DNA from: Acidimicrobiaceae bacterium
Lineage (GTDB): Bacteria; Actinomycetota; Acidimicrobiia; Acidimicrobiales; Poriferisodalaceae
Assembly (NCBI GenBank): GCA_026713105.1
Contig: JAPOPC010000016.1
Location: forward strand, 1-64,000
Length of the DNA stretch: 64,000 nucleotides
Direction: 5' to 3'
Position numbers and translations under genes: made by a program
The notes under the pieces: model-generated
Databases searched by the model: none
The model's input: only the letters and a program-made list of their open reading frames with translations
Told to the model about the DNA's origin: nothing
In this document: positions 56,974 to 64,000 of the stretch, one piece after another
How the letters are laid out: each line of letters starts with the position of its first letter
How positions within the stretch are numbered: position 1 is the first letter of the stretch

Positions 56974-57929
56974 GCGGTCCCAGTCACTTCGGGCCCAGTG
57001 CCGTTGAGTCCAGGTCCGTCGAGGGCTGGGGCGTGCTCGAACGCGCCACAGAACTGGCTCGCAGCGGCGAGGCCTTCGTGCTGGCCACGGTTGTCTGGCG
57101 GGAAGGTCCGACGTCGGGCCAGCACGGGTCTCGTGCCATCTACACGGCTTCGGGCGAGATCTACGGGTGGATCGGCGGCGCCTGCGCCGAGCCGGTGTTC
57201 ATCCGTGAGGCCGTGGCAACGCTCGAAGCAGGGATGCCGCGTTTGCTGGCGCTCGGAGCGAGCGACCGATTCGGCGATCTCCCCCAGGGCACGACTGCGG
57301 TGCCCATGTCGTGCCAGAGCGAAGGCGCCCTGCAGATCTACTTGGAGCCCGTCGTGGCCACACCCCACATCGTGATCGTCGGAAGCTCGCCCATGGCGAC
57401 AACCCTGTCGGTCCTCGCAGCCCAACTCGACTGGCGCGTCGAACTCGTTGATCGTGCCGAGTTCAGCGAAGGGCTGCTCTCGCCGCAGTCGATCGTCGTC
57501 GTTGCCACCCAAGGGCACGGCGACGAAGACGTGCTGACTGCTGCGTTCAAGGCTGGTCCCGCCTATGTGGGTCTGGTCTCGTCCGCTCGGCGATCCGAAA
57601 GCGTCCGGGCCCTGCTGGCCGACCAAGGCGTGGAGGAAGCCAAGCTCGGCGCACTGCGCGCCCCCGCTGGCCTCGATCTCGGCAGCACCTCGCACAAAGA
57701 GGTTGCCGTGTCGATCCTGGCCGAGTTGGTGCAGCTGCGTGCCCGAGGCGCATTCACAACGACGGTCGCGGCTCAAGCGCCTGCTGCCCCAACGGCAATC
57801 GACCCCATCTGCGGCATGACAGTCCAGATCGAATCCGCAGCTGTCTCACTCGAGGTGGGCGACGAGGTCTTCTATTTCTGCTGCGCCGGGTGCCGCACGG
57901 CCTATGCGCGCGAACAGGGAGTCGCCTGA
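56970..57929 (+). CDS. XdhC/CoxF-type molybdenum-hydroxylase maturation factor with C-terminal YHS domain
   Basis: 319 aa. Residues about 15-110 are XdhC/CoxI-like (AFVLATVVWREGPTSGQHGSR, GWIGGACAEPVF), and 130-250 are the Rossmann part (PHIVIVGSSPMATTLSVL, GLVSSARRSESVRALL). Such proteins sulfurate or load the molybdenum cofactor of the hydroxylase. Unusually, residues about 270-315 form a YHS metal-binding domain (DPICGMTVQIES, FYFCCAGCRTAYA) with four cysteines, which could bind copper for the Cu-Mo site. Coupled to coxL by a 4-nt overlap and to coxG by TGATG. Confidence 0.85.
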   Translation: MSGPSHFGPSAVESRSVEGWGVLERATELARSGEAFVLATVVWREGPTSGQHGSRAIYTASGEIYGWIGGACAEPVFIREAVATLEAGMPRLLALGASDRFGDLPQGTTAVPMSCQSEGALQIYLEPVVATPHIVIVGSSPMATTLSVLAAQLDWRVELVDRAEFSEGLLSPQSIVVVATQGHGDEDVLTAAFKAGPAYVGLVSSARRSESVRALLADQGVEEAKLGALRAPAGLDLGSTSHKEVAVSILAELVQLRARGAFTTTVAAQAPAAPTAIDPICGMTVQIESAAVSLEVGDEVFYFCCAGCRTAYAREQGVA

Positions 57930-58513
57930 TGCAGATCACGAATCAGTTCGAAGTCGCGCAGCCGATGGAGGCTGTGTGGGACTTCTTCGGCAACGTGCCC
58001 CAGGTCGCCGCGTGCCTGCCCGGTACCGAGCTGACCGACGAGCTTGGGGACGACCGCTACGGCGGCACGGTGTCGATCGGCCTCGGCCCGATCAAGCTGG
58101 ACTTCGACGGCGGTGCCGAGATCACCCACCGCGACGAAGATGCCCGCACGATCTCGGTCGCCGCCAGCGGTGCCGATCGCAAGGGCCGGGGCCAAGCCAC
58201 GCTTGAGCTCAACGCAAGCCTTGCCGAAGCCGCGGGCGGCACCGCTGTCGAGGTTGCCATGGACCTGCAGCTCTCCGGTCCGGCAGCGCAATATGGACGC
58301 GGCTTGGTGAGCGACATCACCGCAGTGCTGCTGGGTGACTTTGCCGCCAACGCGCAGAACCGGCTCGCTGCGATCGCAGCGGGCCGCGATCCCGACGAGG
58401 TCGGTCAAGCCCAAAGCGCCGGCGGTGCCGCCATCGGTGTGCGTGCCGCGCAAAAGGGGCTTGCGCGCGTGGTGCGTCGATTCGTCATGCCGTATCGCCC
58501 CGAGGCCGTCTGA
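57929..58513 (+). CDS. coxG: CoxG family SRPBCC protein
   Basis: 194 aa. SRPBCC/START-fold CoxG: NQFEVAQPMEAVWDFFGNVP, VAACLPGTELTDELGDD, LGPIKLDFDGGAEITHRDE, and QYGRGLVSDITAVLLGDFA. In Oligotropha CoxG is needed to attach CO dehydrogenase to the membrane. The C-terminal 45 residues (after ANAQNRLAAIAAG) are Ala/Gly-rich and basic at the very end (RVVRRFVMPYR), possibly for membrane contact. The start overlaps the previous stop (TGATG), and the first of five small membrane protein genes follows after 10 nt. Confidence 0.88.
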   Translation: MQITNQFEVAQPMEAVWDFFGNVPQVAACLPGTELTDELGDDRYGGTVSIGLGPIKLDFDGGAEITHRDEDARTISVAASGADRKGRGQATLELNASLAEAAGGTAVEVAMDLQLSGPAAQYGRGLVSDITAVLLGDFAANAQNRLAAIAAGRDPDEVGQAQSAGGAAIGVRAAQKGLARVVRRFVMPYRPEAV

Positions 58514-58523
58514 GGAGGCTGCT

Positions 58524-58775
58524 GTGCTCTGGTGGATAGGAAACCTGATACTGCTGGCAGTGGTCGTGCCGGTTGCGGTTGCACTGCTGAACCGGGTCCT
58601 GGCTGCCATCGAGCGGATCCGCAAAGCCAGCGACGACATCCTGGCTGGGGGCGTGGGGGTCATCGGCGAGCTCGACACCACGCGTGACCTGCTCGCGACC
58701 ACTGACGAGACGATCGAAGAGGTAGCGGACGGTGCCGTGCGCTACGCCGGTTCGGTCGGGAAGCTCTTGGGCTGA
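58524..58775 (+). CDS. Cox-operon mini-membrane protein 1 (one TM)
   Basis: 83 aa from GTG with GAGGAGG 5 nt upstream. Residues 2-22 are a TM helix (WWIGNLILLAVVVPVAVALL), followed by a positively charged RVLAAIERIRKASDD and a helical remainder containing AGGVGVIGELDTTRDLLATT. N-out/C-in by the positive-inside rule. AGGVGVI is shared with the next protein, so the two are paralogues. No known family. Its place right behind coxG suggests a membrane scaffold or electron-acceptor link for CO dehydrogenase. Confidence 0.75.
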   Translation: MLWWIGNLILLAVVVPVAVALLNRVLAAIERIRKASDDILAGGVGVIGELDTTRDLLATTDETIEEVADGAVRYAGSVGKLLG

Positions 58776-58786
58776 AGGGAGATCTG

Positions 58787-59014
58787 ATGCCTGCTGTTGC
58801 CTGGGTCACCGTCATCATCGGCGCCTTGATCATCGTGGCTGCCGCCGTCGGGCTGTTGCGAGTCGTGCTCCACTTGCGAGCCGTTCACGCGACGCTCGTG
58901 CAGGTCGCCGGCGGAGTCGGCGTCATAGCGGAGCAGACCTCGACTGTCCCGACGGTGCTGCCGTCAGTCAATTCGACGCTCAAACCCGTCAGCGACTTCT
59001 GCGAATCGATCTGA
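58787..59014 (+). CDS. Cox-operon mini-membrane protein 2 (one TM)
   Basis: 75 aa. TM helix at about residues 4-26 (AWVTVIIGALIIVAAAVGLL), then RVVLHLRAVHATLVQVAGGV and GVIAEQTSTVPTVLPSVN, a helical, weakly polar tail. AAGGGAG lies upstream and the gap to the preceding gene is 11 nt. Shares the AGGVGVI element with mini-protein 1. Unknown family. Confidence 0.7.
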   Translation: MPAVAWVTVIIGALIIVAAAVGLLRVVLHLRAVHATLVQVAGGVGVIAEQTSTVPTVLPSVNSTLKPVSDFCESI

Positions 59015-59027
59015 GGGGGGCATTGCC

Positions 59028-59294
59028 GTGATGCAGCTACTCGCTCAAGAGTCCACAACCGGATGGACCATCGGCTACGTGATGGGCATCGTCGTGGTGA
59101 TCGCCGTGGTCGCGCTCGTCGTGCCAATCCTGATGCTTGCCCGTTCGATCGGCAATCGGGCATCGGAGATCAACGACGCACTGGAAGACGCAGTCACCAA
59201 CACTGCGGCGCTGGGGGAATTGAACACCACGATCGAGGCGGCATCGACCATCGTCGCCGGTCTCAAACGTGGTCGAGCCCGGTTAGGAGGCTGA
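59028..59294 (+). CDS. Cox-operon mini-membrane protein 3 (one TM)
   Basis: 88 aa (GTG at 59028; ATG at 59031 is equally good). TM helix at about 14-38 (YVMGIVVVIAVVALVVPILM), then ARSIGNRASEINDALEDAVT and a helix continuing NTAALGELNTTIEAA. The R-x-x-E-I-x-D-x-L-E-x-A-x-x-N-T pattern also occurs in the next protein. Short tail ends Arg/Gly. Unknown family. Confidence 0.72.
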   Translation: MMQLLAQESTTGWTIGYVMGIVVVIAVVALVVPILMLARSIGNRASEINDALEDAVTNTAALGELNTTIEAASTIVAGLKRGRARLGG

Positions 59295-59295
59295 G

Positions 59296-59586
59296 ATGGA
59301 ACTACTGGGGTTGACCGACACCCAAGAGAGCTTGTGGTGGGGCGTCATCATCGGCGGCTTCGTGGTGATCGTCGCGGTCGTCGCCCTGCTCACGATGCTG
59401 GTGCTGCTCGTGCGCACGATCGAGCGCCGGGTGGAGGTCATCAAGGACACACTCGAGCGAGCTGCCGCCAACACCGGTGACACCGCTCTCATCGCAGAGA
59501 CTGCCGAGCAAGTCGATGCGGTGTTGACCGAAGGCCTCGAACACCACCTGTTCCTGGGCCGTGTGCTCGACAAGGTGCGCTCATGA
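59296..59586 (+). CDS. Cox-operon mini-membrane protein 4 (one TM)
   Basis: 96 aa, AGGAGG upstream. TM helix at about 14-40 (WWGVIIGGFVVIVAVVALLT, continuing MLVLLV), then RTIERRVEVIKDTLERAAAN and TGDTALIAETAEQVDAVLTE. Clearly related to mini-protein 3 by the post-TM helix. It overlaps the next gene by 4 nt (ATGA), showing tight coupling. Unknown family. Confidence 0.75.
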   Translation: MELLGLTDTQESLWWGVIIGGFVVIVAVVALLTMLVLLVRTIERRVEVIKDTLERAAANTGDTALIAETAEQVDAVLTEGLEHHLFLGRVLDKVRS

Positions 59587-59945
59587 CGACACTCGTGGTT
59601 CTCTCCGTCATCCTGATCGGCCTGCTGATTGCGGGGCTGGCCTTCTACTTGTTCATCGTCGGAAGCCAGCTGACCCGCATCGCGGGGCTGCTCGAAGAGT
59701 GCTCGCAGATCGTCTGGAAGATCAAGGCCGACGCTGAGGCTGTCGAGCCAGGCGTCGAGCGCATCAACAGCACCAGCGGCGTCATTGCGGGTGCGCTGCC
59801 GCTGCTGTACGGCATGGCCGAAGGCATCGTGGCCGGTGCCACCTATGAGCCCGAACCCGAGCCTCGCGAGCCAGTGCCAGCTCGGCCCGCCATGGGCTCG
59901 CGGCGCAGCCGGCTCCACGACGCCGTCGGCTACCACCCCGAATAG
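59583..59945 (+). CDS. Cox-operon mini-membrane protein 5 (one TM, longer tail)
   Basis: 120 aa. TM helix at about 3-26 (TLVVLSVILIGLLIAGLAFY), then LTRIAGLLEECSQIVWKIKA and SGVIAGALPLLYGMAEGIVA, a second moderately hydrophobic amphipathic stretch, and a Pro/Glu then Arg-rich tail (EPEPREPVPARPAMGSRRSR). Last gene of the plus-strand cox operon; the convergent genes begin 10 nt later. Unknown family. Confidence 0.75.
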   Translation: MTTLVVLSVILIGLLIAGLAFYLFIVGSQLTRIAGLLEECSQIVWKIKADAEAVEPGVERINSTSGVIAGALPLLYGMAEGIVAGATYEPEPEPREPVPARPAMGSRRSRLHDAVGYHPE

Positions 59946-59955
59946 CCCTCAGCGA

Positions 59956-60423
59956 TCAGCTCTCGTCGGGCTCCGGTCTTCGCTCCGTCGAGCCGCTGGG
60001 ATCGCGTGTGGTGGTGAGCGGGCCGGCGGTGGGGGCTCGGTAACTGCCGATCCACTCGTCCTCCCACACCTGGTCGAATTGTTCGGGCGCGCAGCCGGGC
60101 CGGTAGACCGAAATCAGCTCTCGGACGATCTGTTCGCGGTGCGAGCGCAGCCCGCCAGGCACCTCGTAGGTGCAGATGTGGAGATTCCACTTGTTACCGG
60201 CGCGCCGCTCCCAGCACCTGGCGCGGGCGTGACCGAACGGCAGCCGGGCCTCAGCCAGGTTGTCCGCGTGGTCGACGTCGAGCACGGCGTAGTCGTATGG
60301 CTTGCCGTCAGGGTCCGCTCGGTACAGGATCGCGAACACGGCAGCGATCGCCGGCGGCGTCCAGCCGCCCAGCACTCTGGGTCCCTCGAAGGGATAGCCG
60401 GCAAGCGAGCCAAGCCGAATCAT
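59956..60423 (-). CDS. Hypothetical protein facing the cox operon
   Basis: 155 aa. MIRLGSLAGYPFEGPRVLGG, then AAVFAILYRADPDGKPYDYA and NKWNLHICTYEVPGGLRSHR suggest a compact alpha/beta domain; the C-terminus (TTRDPSGSTERRPEPDES) is disordered. The HICTYEVPG... and EQIVRELISVYRP pattern looks conserved, but I cannot name the family. It follows the other minus-strand cox accessory genes with a 38-nt gap and may be in the same transcript. Confidence 0.65.
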   Translation of the reverse strand: MIRLGSLAGYPFEGPRVLGGWTPPAIAAVFAILYRADPDGKPYDYAVLDVDHADNLAEARLPFGHARARCWERRAGNKWNLHICTYEVPGGLRSHREQIVRELISVYRPGCAPEQFDQVWEDEWIGSYRAPTAGPLTTTRDPSGSTERRPEPDES

Positions 60424-60461
60424 CGGGACTGGGTCATCGGGGGCGGGTCATCTGTTCCGGA

Positions 60462-60776
60462 TCAATCTTCGGTCCCAACTTCGCCTACCTCAAACTCGTC
60501 CTCCCCGATCACTTCCGCACGGGTCATCGGCCAGGCCGGGAGATTCGCGGTCTCGACAGCCGCGGCGAAGGCCTCCATCGCCGCCTCGACAGCGCTGTCG
60601 GCCGTGTCGGCCTCAATCACGATCTGAGCGCCGTACGCCATCGCTCCGACGCCCGATGCGATGCCGTCGAGCGGCGCCACCGCGTCGGCCAGCGCCACCA
60701 CCTCGTCGAGTTGGACGGGCCGGTCGCCCTCTGCCTGGATGGAGACGCTCCACCTCTTCATCGGGCTCGGCTTCAT
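60462..60776 (-). CDS. Small hypothetical protein downstream of coxE
   Basis: 104 aa from 60776 (an internal ATG at 60758 giving MKRWSVSIQAEGDRPV is perhaps better). Strand-helix pattern RWSVSIQAEGDRPVQLDEVV to AQIVIEADTADSAVEAAMEA resembles a small ferredoxin-like alpha/beta fold. Only 5 nt separate it from the coxE stop, so it is co-transcribed. No family recognised. Confidence 0.6.
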   Translation of the reverse strand: MKPSPMKRWSVSIQAEGDRPVQLDEVVALADAVAPLDGIASGVGAMAYGAQIVIEADTADSAVEAAMEAFAAAVETANLPAWPMTRAEVIGEDEFEVGEVGTED

Positions 60777-60781
60777 CAGGC

Positions 60782-61981
60782 TCAGCCGATCTGGGGCAGC
60801 TTGCGGGCGAACGACTCGAGGCTGTCGAGGTCGTGGCCGGACTGGAGCGAGTCGATGAACGGGCCCGCCACCGACATGGCGAGCGTGTTCGGCAGGGTCT
60901 CGACATCATCACGGGCGAGCGGGTTCATCCAGACGATCCGGTGGCAGAGCCGGCTGAGACGCTCCATCGCGTCCGCCAGCACAGCAGGGTCTCCGCGGTC
61001 GAGCCCATCGGAGCAGACCACAACGGTGGCGCCCCGGCTGAGGCCCTTGCGACCCCAGCGGCGGACGAAGGTGTCAAGCGATGCGCCGATCTGCGTGCCG
61101 CCGTCCCAATCGAGCACACGAGCTGCGGCAAGTTTCATGGCATCGTCGGGGTTGCGGCGGTCCAACGCAGGCGTGATGCGCGTCAGCCGGGTGCCGAAGC
61201 AGAAGACCTCGATTTTGCGGGCTGCTCGACGCATCGAATAGGCGAACTGCAGCAGGTTGCGCGAGTAGTCGGCCATCGACCCTGAGACGTCACAGATGAG
61301 CACGAGGGGCCGGGGTCGCTGTGTTCGTGACAATCGGCGCAGCTCAGGTGCTGCGTGGCTGAGGCGCATGGCCTCGCGGGCCATCCGCCGAATGTCGAGC
61401 CGCGCACCTGAGGGATCCGGTTGCCGCCGTCGTGTTCGGCGTCGCGGCGGTTCGAGTCCGATGCGCGCCATGATCCGCCGCAGCGCAGCCAACTCTTCGG
61501 GAGTGCACTCGGCGAATCGCTTGTCGCGCTGGATCTCGACACCTGAGGCCTGCAGGCCGAGCACCATCGGCCGGTCGTCTCCGGTCTGTTCGCCCGGCTC
61601 GCTGTCGGGCACGTTCAGGGTGCCGCTCAATCCCTGGGCAACCGGTTCGGTCGCATCGGGCTCGCGGCCTGCCGGGGCCGGATGGCCCAGGAAGTACTGG
61701 CGGAACACCTCATCGAACACCGCCAGGTGGTCGCGGCGATGCACGAGCGTGGCACGGCCGCACCAGTAGACGTCGGCGATGTCGCTGGGTGTGAGCTCGG
61801 CGACGGCTGTGCAGAACGTGACCACGTCGTCGGAGCCGACCGGCAGGCCCTCGTGCCGCAGGGCGTGGCCGAAGCCGACAAGGCGCGCCACGATCTCGGC
61901 TGGACCCGAGCCCGCGTCGTCTGCGGACGCAGGCGGCCCCTCAGGCACCGACGGCGACACCGGCTGCGGCACCGAACTCAT
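60782..61981 (-). CDS. coxE: CoxE-like VWA domain protein
   Basis: 399 aa from the ATG at 61981 (the longer open frame upstream is antiparallel to coxD). The C-terminal half is a von Willebrand A domain with the MIDAS motif LICDVSGSMADYSRN, later DWDGGTQIGASLDTFV and VVVCSDGLDRGDPAVL. The N-terminal part is helical (VARLVGFGHALRHEGLPVGS). Together with MoxR-type CoxD it is needed to build the Cu-Mo centre of CO dehydrogenase in Oligotropha. It overlaps coxD by 4 nt (ATGA). Confidence 0.87.
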   Translation of the reverse strand: MSSVPQPVSPSVPEGPPASADDAGSGPAEIVARLVGFGHALRHEGLPVGSDDVVTFCTAVAELTPSDIADVYWCGRATLVHRRDHLAVFDEVFRQYFLGHPAPAGREPDATEPVAQGLSGTLNVPDSEPGEQTGDDRPMVLGLQASGVEIQRDKRFAECTPEELAALRRIMARIGLEPPRRRTRRRQPDPSGARLDIRRMAREAMRLSHAAPELRRLSRTQRPRPLVLICDVSGSMADYSRNLLQFAYSMRRAARKIEVFCFGTRLTRITPALDRRNPDDAMKLAAARVLDWDGGTQIGASLDTFVRRWGRKGLSRGATVVVCSDGLDRGDPAVLADAMERLSRLCHRIVWMNPLARDDVETLPNTLAMSVAGPFIDSLQSGHDLDSLESFARKLPQIG

Positions 61982-62871
61982 GCATCGGCGACAACCCTGT
62001 CGAGTTCGGCGCCGACCAGTTCGAGGTCGTCTCGGTCCTTGATGACCGTACCGAGCGTGTCGGCTGCCGAGGCCGCGTCGAGCTCGGTGGTGCCCAGCAC
62101 GCCCAGCGCATCCACCCAGTCGAGCGTTTCTGCGACGCCGGGGGGTTTGACCAGATCCATGTCCCGCAGACGCTGCACCGCCGCGACGACCTTGTGCACA
62201 AGGGTCTCGACGGCGGCGGGCACCCGTAGCCGCACGATCTCGATTTCTTCTTCGACGCTGGGGAAGCCGATCCAGTGGTAGAGGCACCGCCGCTTCAACG
62301 CGTCGTGCAGTTCGCGTGTGCGATTCGATGTCAACACCACGGTCGGCCGGTCGCTGGCTGCCACGGTGCCGACTTCGGGAATCGTGATCTGGAAGTCCGA
62401 CAGCAGCTCCAGCAGAAATGCCTCGAATTCATCGTCGGCACGGTCGATTTCGTCGATCAACAGCACGGCGTCGCTTCCGGCTCGGATCGCGGAGAGGAGC
62501 GGGCGCTCGATCAGGAATTCGGGGCTGTAGAGGCCGCTGACCGCCGAGGCATCGGAAAGTTCGCTCTCCGACAGCGCCCGGACGTGCAGCATCTGCCGTG
62601 CGTAGTCCCACTCGTACAGCGCCTGATGGGTGTCGATGCCCTCGTAGCACTGGAGCCGGATGAGCTGGCGTCCCCCGATCTGGGCAAGGCACTTGGCCAT
62701 CTCGGTCTTGCCGACACCGACCTCGCCCTCGAGCAGGATGGGTCGACCCAAGCGCAGCCCGATGAGCGTCGCCGTGGCCAGGCCGCGGCTCGCCAGATAT
62801 CCAGACGAAAGAAACTGTGCTTGAAGGTCGGCAACGCTTGCCGGCGTTTCGTTGCGGGGCTGTTCGCTCAC
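61978..62871 (-). CDS. coxD: CoxD-like MoxR AAA+ ATPase
   Basis: 297 aa, GTG start. AAA+ ATPase of the MoxR family: Walker A LLEGEVGVGKTEMAK, Walker B AVLLIDEIDRADDEFEA, sensor 1 PTVVLTSNRTRELHDALKR. The preceding LSSGYLASRGLATATLIGL is the usual N-terminal helix. In CO dehydrogenase maturation CoxD works with CoxE to mature the [MoO2-S-Cu] centre (established for Oligotropha). Upstream 27 nt is a small gene with its own promoter. Confidence 0.88.
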   Translation of the reverse strand: MSEQPRNETPASVADLQAQFLSSGYLASRGLATATLIGLRLGRPILLEGEVGVGKTEMAKCLAQIGGRQLIRLQCYEGIDTHQALYEWDYARQMLHVRALSESELSDASAVSGLYSPEFLIERPLLSAIRAGSDAVLLIDEIDRADDEFEAFLLELLSDFQITIPEVGTVAASDRPTVVLTSNRTRELHDALKRRCLYHWIGFPSVEEEIEIVRLRVPAAVETLVHKVVAAVQRLRDMDLVKPPGVAETLDWVDALGVLGTTELDAASAADTLGTVIKDRDDLELVGAELDRVVADA

Positions 62872-62898
62872 CGGGTGGAAGCCGGGAGATCGCCGGCC

Positions 62899-63180
62899 TC
62901 AGTCTCCCGAATTCGGACCGAGGACGAGGTCGCGCACCGAGGTGCCGTCGGGGGATGACTTGCCCTCGCGCTCGAGCAGCTTCCGCCAGGACGTGGCGAT
63001 GTCGTCTTCGTCATCGGCGAAGCCATCGAAGGTGAAATGGCGCGCGTTTCGGCAGACCTTGGCATTGCTTCGCTCAGCGTCGAATCCAACGTCGTCGCCG
63101 CCTTGCCAGACATCCGTCAGAACGGACCGCCGGTCGGCGGCCGCCTCGGCTCCCGCAGGCATCGGATCGGTCGGTGTCAC
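62899..63180 (-). CDS. Small acidic protein heading the coxD-coxE operon
   Basis: 93 aa, GTG at 63180. Central part (CRNARHFTFDGFADDEDDIA) and TSWRKLLEREGKSSPDG look structured; it ends VRDLVLGPNSGD. No family recognised. The -10 TACTAT exactly 7 nt upstream of the GTG and the lack of a Shine-Dalgarno make it the first, leaderless cistron of the minus-strand cox accessory operon (this gene, coxD, coxE, and two hypotheticals). Confidence 0.6.
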   Translation of the reverse strand: MTPTDPMPAGAEAAADRRSVLTDVWQGGDDVGFDAERSNAKVCRNARHFTFDGFADDEDDIATSWRKLLEREGKSSPDGTSVRDLVLGPNSGD

Positions 63181-63187
63181 CGCCCCG

Positions 63188-63193
63188 ATAGTA
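63188..63193 (-). promoter_or_regulatory. -10 box of the leaderless coxD-coxE promoter
   Basis: TACTAT on the minus strand, 7 nt (CGGGGCG) before the GTG at 63180. It is the closest match to consensus TATAAT-type boxes among the leaderless starts in this window. Confidence 0.6.
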
Positions 63194-63299
63194 GCCGCAG
63201 GCGCGAAATCCCCGTCAGCGCTTCAGTCCAAGGCCGTCGCTGGACGGCTGTGCTGCACGCTGAGCAGAGCGTGCCAGTGTGAGCTCGACCGGGTCGAGT

Positions 63300-64000
63300 T
63301 CACACGACGATGGTGAGCGGGAAGCCGGCTTCGTCGAGCGGGATGTGACCATCGACGGCACCGAGGTGCTCTGCGTCGTCCGCGGCGATCCGGCGGGCGG
63401 TCCAAGCTGCTGCTGCGGCGTCGAGCAGGTCATCGAGCGCGGGATGCGGCGGGCCAGCCAATGGGCTCAGGACCGCCGACTCAGTGATGCCGGTGAAGCA
63501 GGAGCCGAGCAGCGCCAAACGCTCGGCAATGCCGGCTTGGATTCGCTTCGGATGCGTCATCGGCCGGGATGGGGTCGGTTCCCCGTCGGAGGAAGTCGGT
63601 TCGCCGATCCGATCGGGCCCCACATTCGCGTGAAGCACCGCAGCCATCACGGCGAAGCTCAACTCCGGGTGCACCTCTGCGGCCCGTGGCGCTGCGCTGG
63701 CTTCGAATTCGGTAGGAGCAAGGACGGAGCGGACCTCGCGAATCTTCGGCAGCAAGTTGAACGCCTGCTTCGACACGCCTTTGCCGAGATGGTCGCGAGA
63801 GGCTTGGTTGGCGGCTTCGAAGCCGCTCGCAGACAAAGCAGCCTGCGGCGGGGACCAGAACAGCGATGATCGGCGCGGTCCCAGCATCTCGCGCGCTTGC
63901 TCATCGGCAAGGCGCTGTGAAGAACTGGGCAACCCGATCGGCATGTCAATGCCCACGGCCGCAAGCGACTGCCGACGAGCTTCTGCCCACAGCTCGGCGA
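63300..64000 (-). CDS. DUF429 family protein, cut by the window end
   Basis: The frame is open to the right edge, so the N-terminus is missing; at least 233 aa are present. Within it, AAVGIDMPIGLPSSSQRLAD, then AREMLGPRRSSLFWSPPQAA and GVSKQAFNLLPKIREV are hallmark DUF429 blocks (predicted RNase H-like nuclease fold), with IDMPIG preceded by LWAEARRQSL in the uncovered part. An ATG within GIDMPIG at 63956 is internal to the conserved motif and not a start. Function of the family is unknown. Confidence 0.8.
   Translation of the reverse strand, partial: AELWAEARRQSLAAVGIDMPIGLPSSSQRLADEQAREMLGPRRSSLFWSPPQAALSASGFEAANQASRDHLGKGVSKQAFNLLPKIREVRSVLAPTEFEASAAPRAAEVHPELSFAVMAAVLHANVGPDRIGEPTSSDGEPTPSRPMTHPKRIQAGIAERLALLGSCFTGITESAVLSPLAGPPHPALDDLLDAAAAAWTARRIAADDAEHLGAVDGHIPLDEAGFPLTIVV

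Overview
The window is GC-rich, gene-dense bacterial chromosome. It probably comes from an actinobacterium, most likely an uncultured Acidimicrobiia-like lineage (an inference from gene content; no rRNA or marker gene is present). Supporting signs are the many GTG starts, several genes whose start codon lies 6-8 nt after a TANNNT-type -10 box (leaderless transcripts), a surface protein joining cell-wall-binding repeat 2 to RCC1-like repeats, and a broad heterotrophic catabolic repertoire. I saw no tRNA, rRNA, CRISPR array, complete insertion sequence or replication origin.

Layout. 0-5.3 kb: amidohydrolase, SnoaL-like protein and two PLP aminotransferases. 5.3-15.9 kb: a defence island. It holds a SNF2 helicase broken at a 13-G tract from its DUF3883 domain, a DUF1156 adenine methylase and a DUF499 ATPase, resembling the helicase-methylase-ATPase (Hma) type. 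A nucleotidyltransferase with a small partner gene lies on the other strand. 16-23.9 kb: TauE/SafE exporter, acyl-CoA dehydrogenase, nitroreductase, a one-polypeptide biotin-dependent acyl-CoA carboxylase and a DUF2867 SDR. 23.9-36.2 kb: amine and C1 catabolism, with an MFS carrier, alcohol dehydrogenase-like enzyme, class III aminotransferase, FMN 2-hydroxyacid oxidase, two dimethylglycine/sarcosine dehydrogenase-like flavoproteins and a non-pyrrolysine MttB methyltransferase. 36.2-38.4 kb: a genomic scar containing a truncated shikimate kinase, a small island with a secreted protein, a CoA-transferase tail and a near-identical but deleted second mttB. 38.4-52.8 kb: arsenate reductase, intact shikimate kinase, surface protein, CoA transferase, sucrase/ferredoxin-like protein, glutamate-synthase-like protein, PhyH dioxygenase, DUF4389 protein, ThDP enzyme, acyl-CoA dehydrogenase-like protein and two 2-hydroxyacid-type dehydrogenases.

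52.9-63.2 kb is an aerobic carbon monoxide dehydrogenase locus. The + strand carries a small ORF, then coxM-coxS-coxL, an XdhC/CoxF protein with a C-terminal YHS domain, coxG, and five consecutive small single-TM proteins that look like a diverged paralogous set. On the - strand, converging on it, are coxD (MoxR ATPase) and coxE (VWA) with small accessory ORFs. CoxL has the Form I signature AYRCSFR, so true CO oxidation is likely. The five mini-membrane proteins are the best candidate here for an undescribed component. The window ends inside a DUF429 gene.

The features most worth a second look are the poly-G tract that may switch the defence helicase, the five-gene mini-membrane cassette in the cox operon, the mttB/aroK/CoA-transferase scar, and the triple-hairpin leader before the second dimethylglycine-dehydrogenase-like gene.
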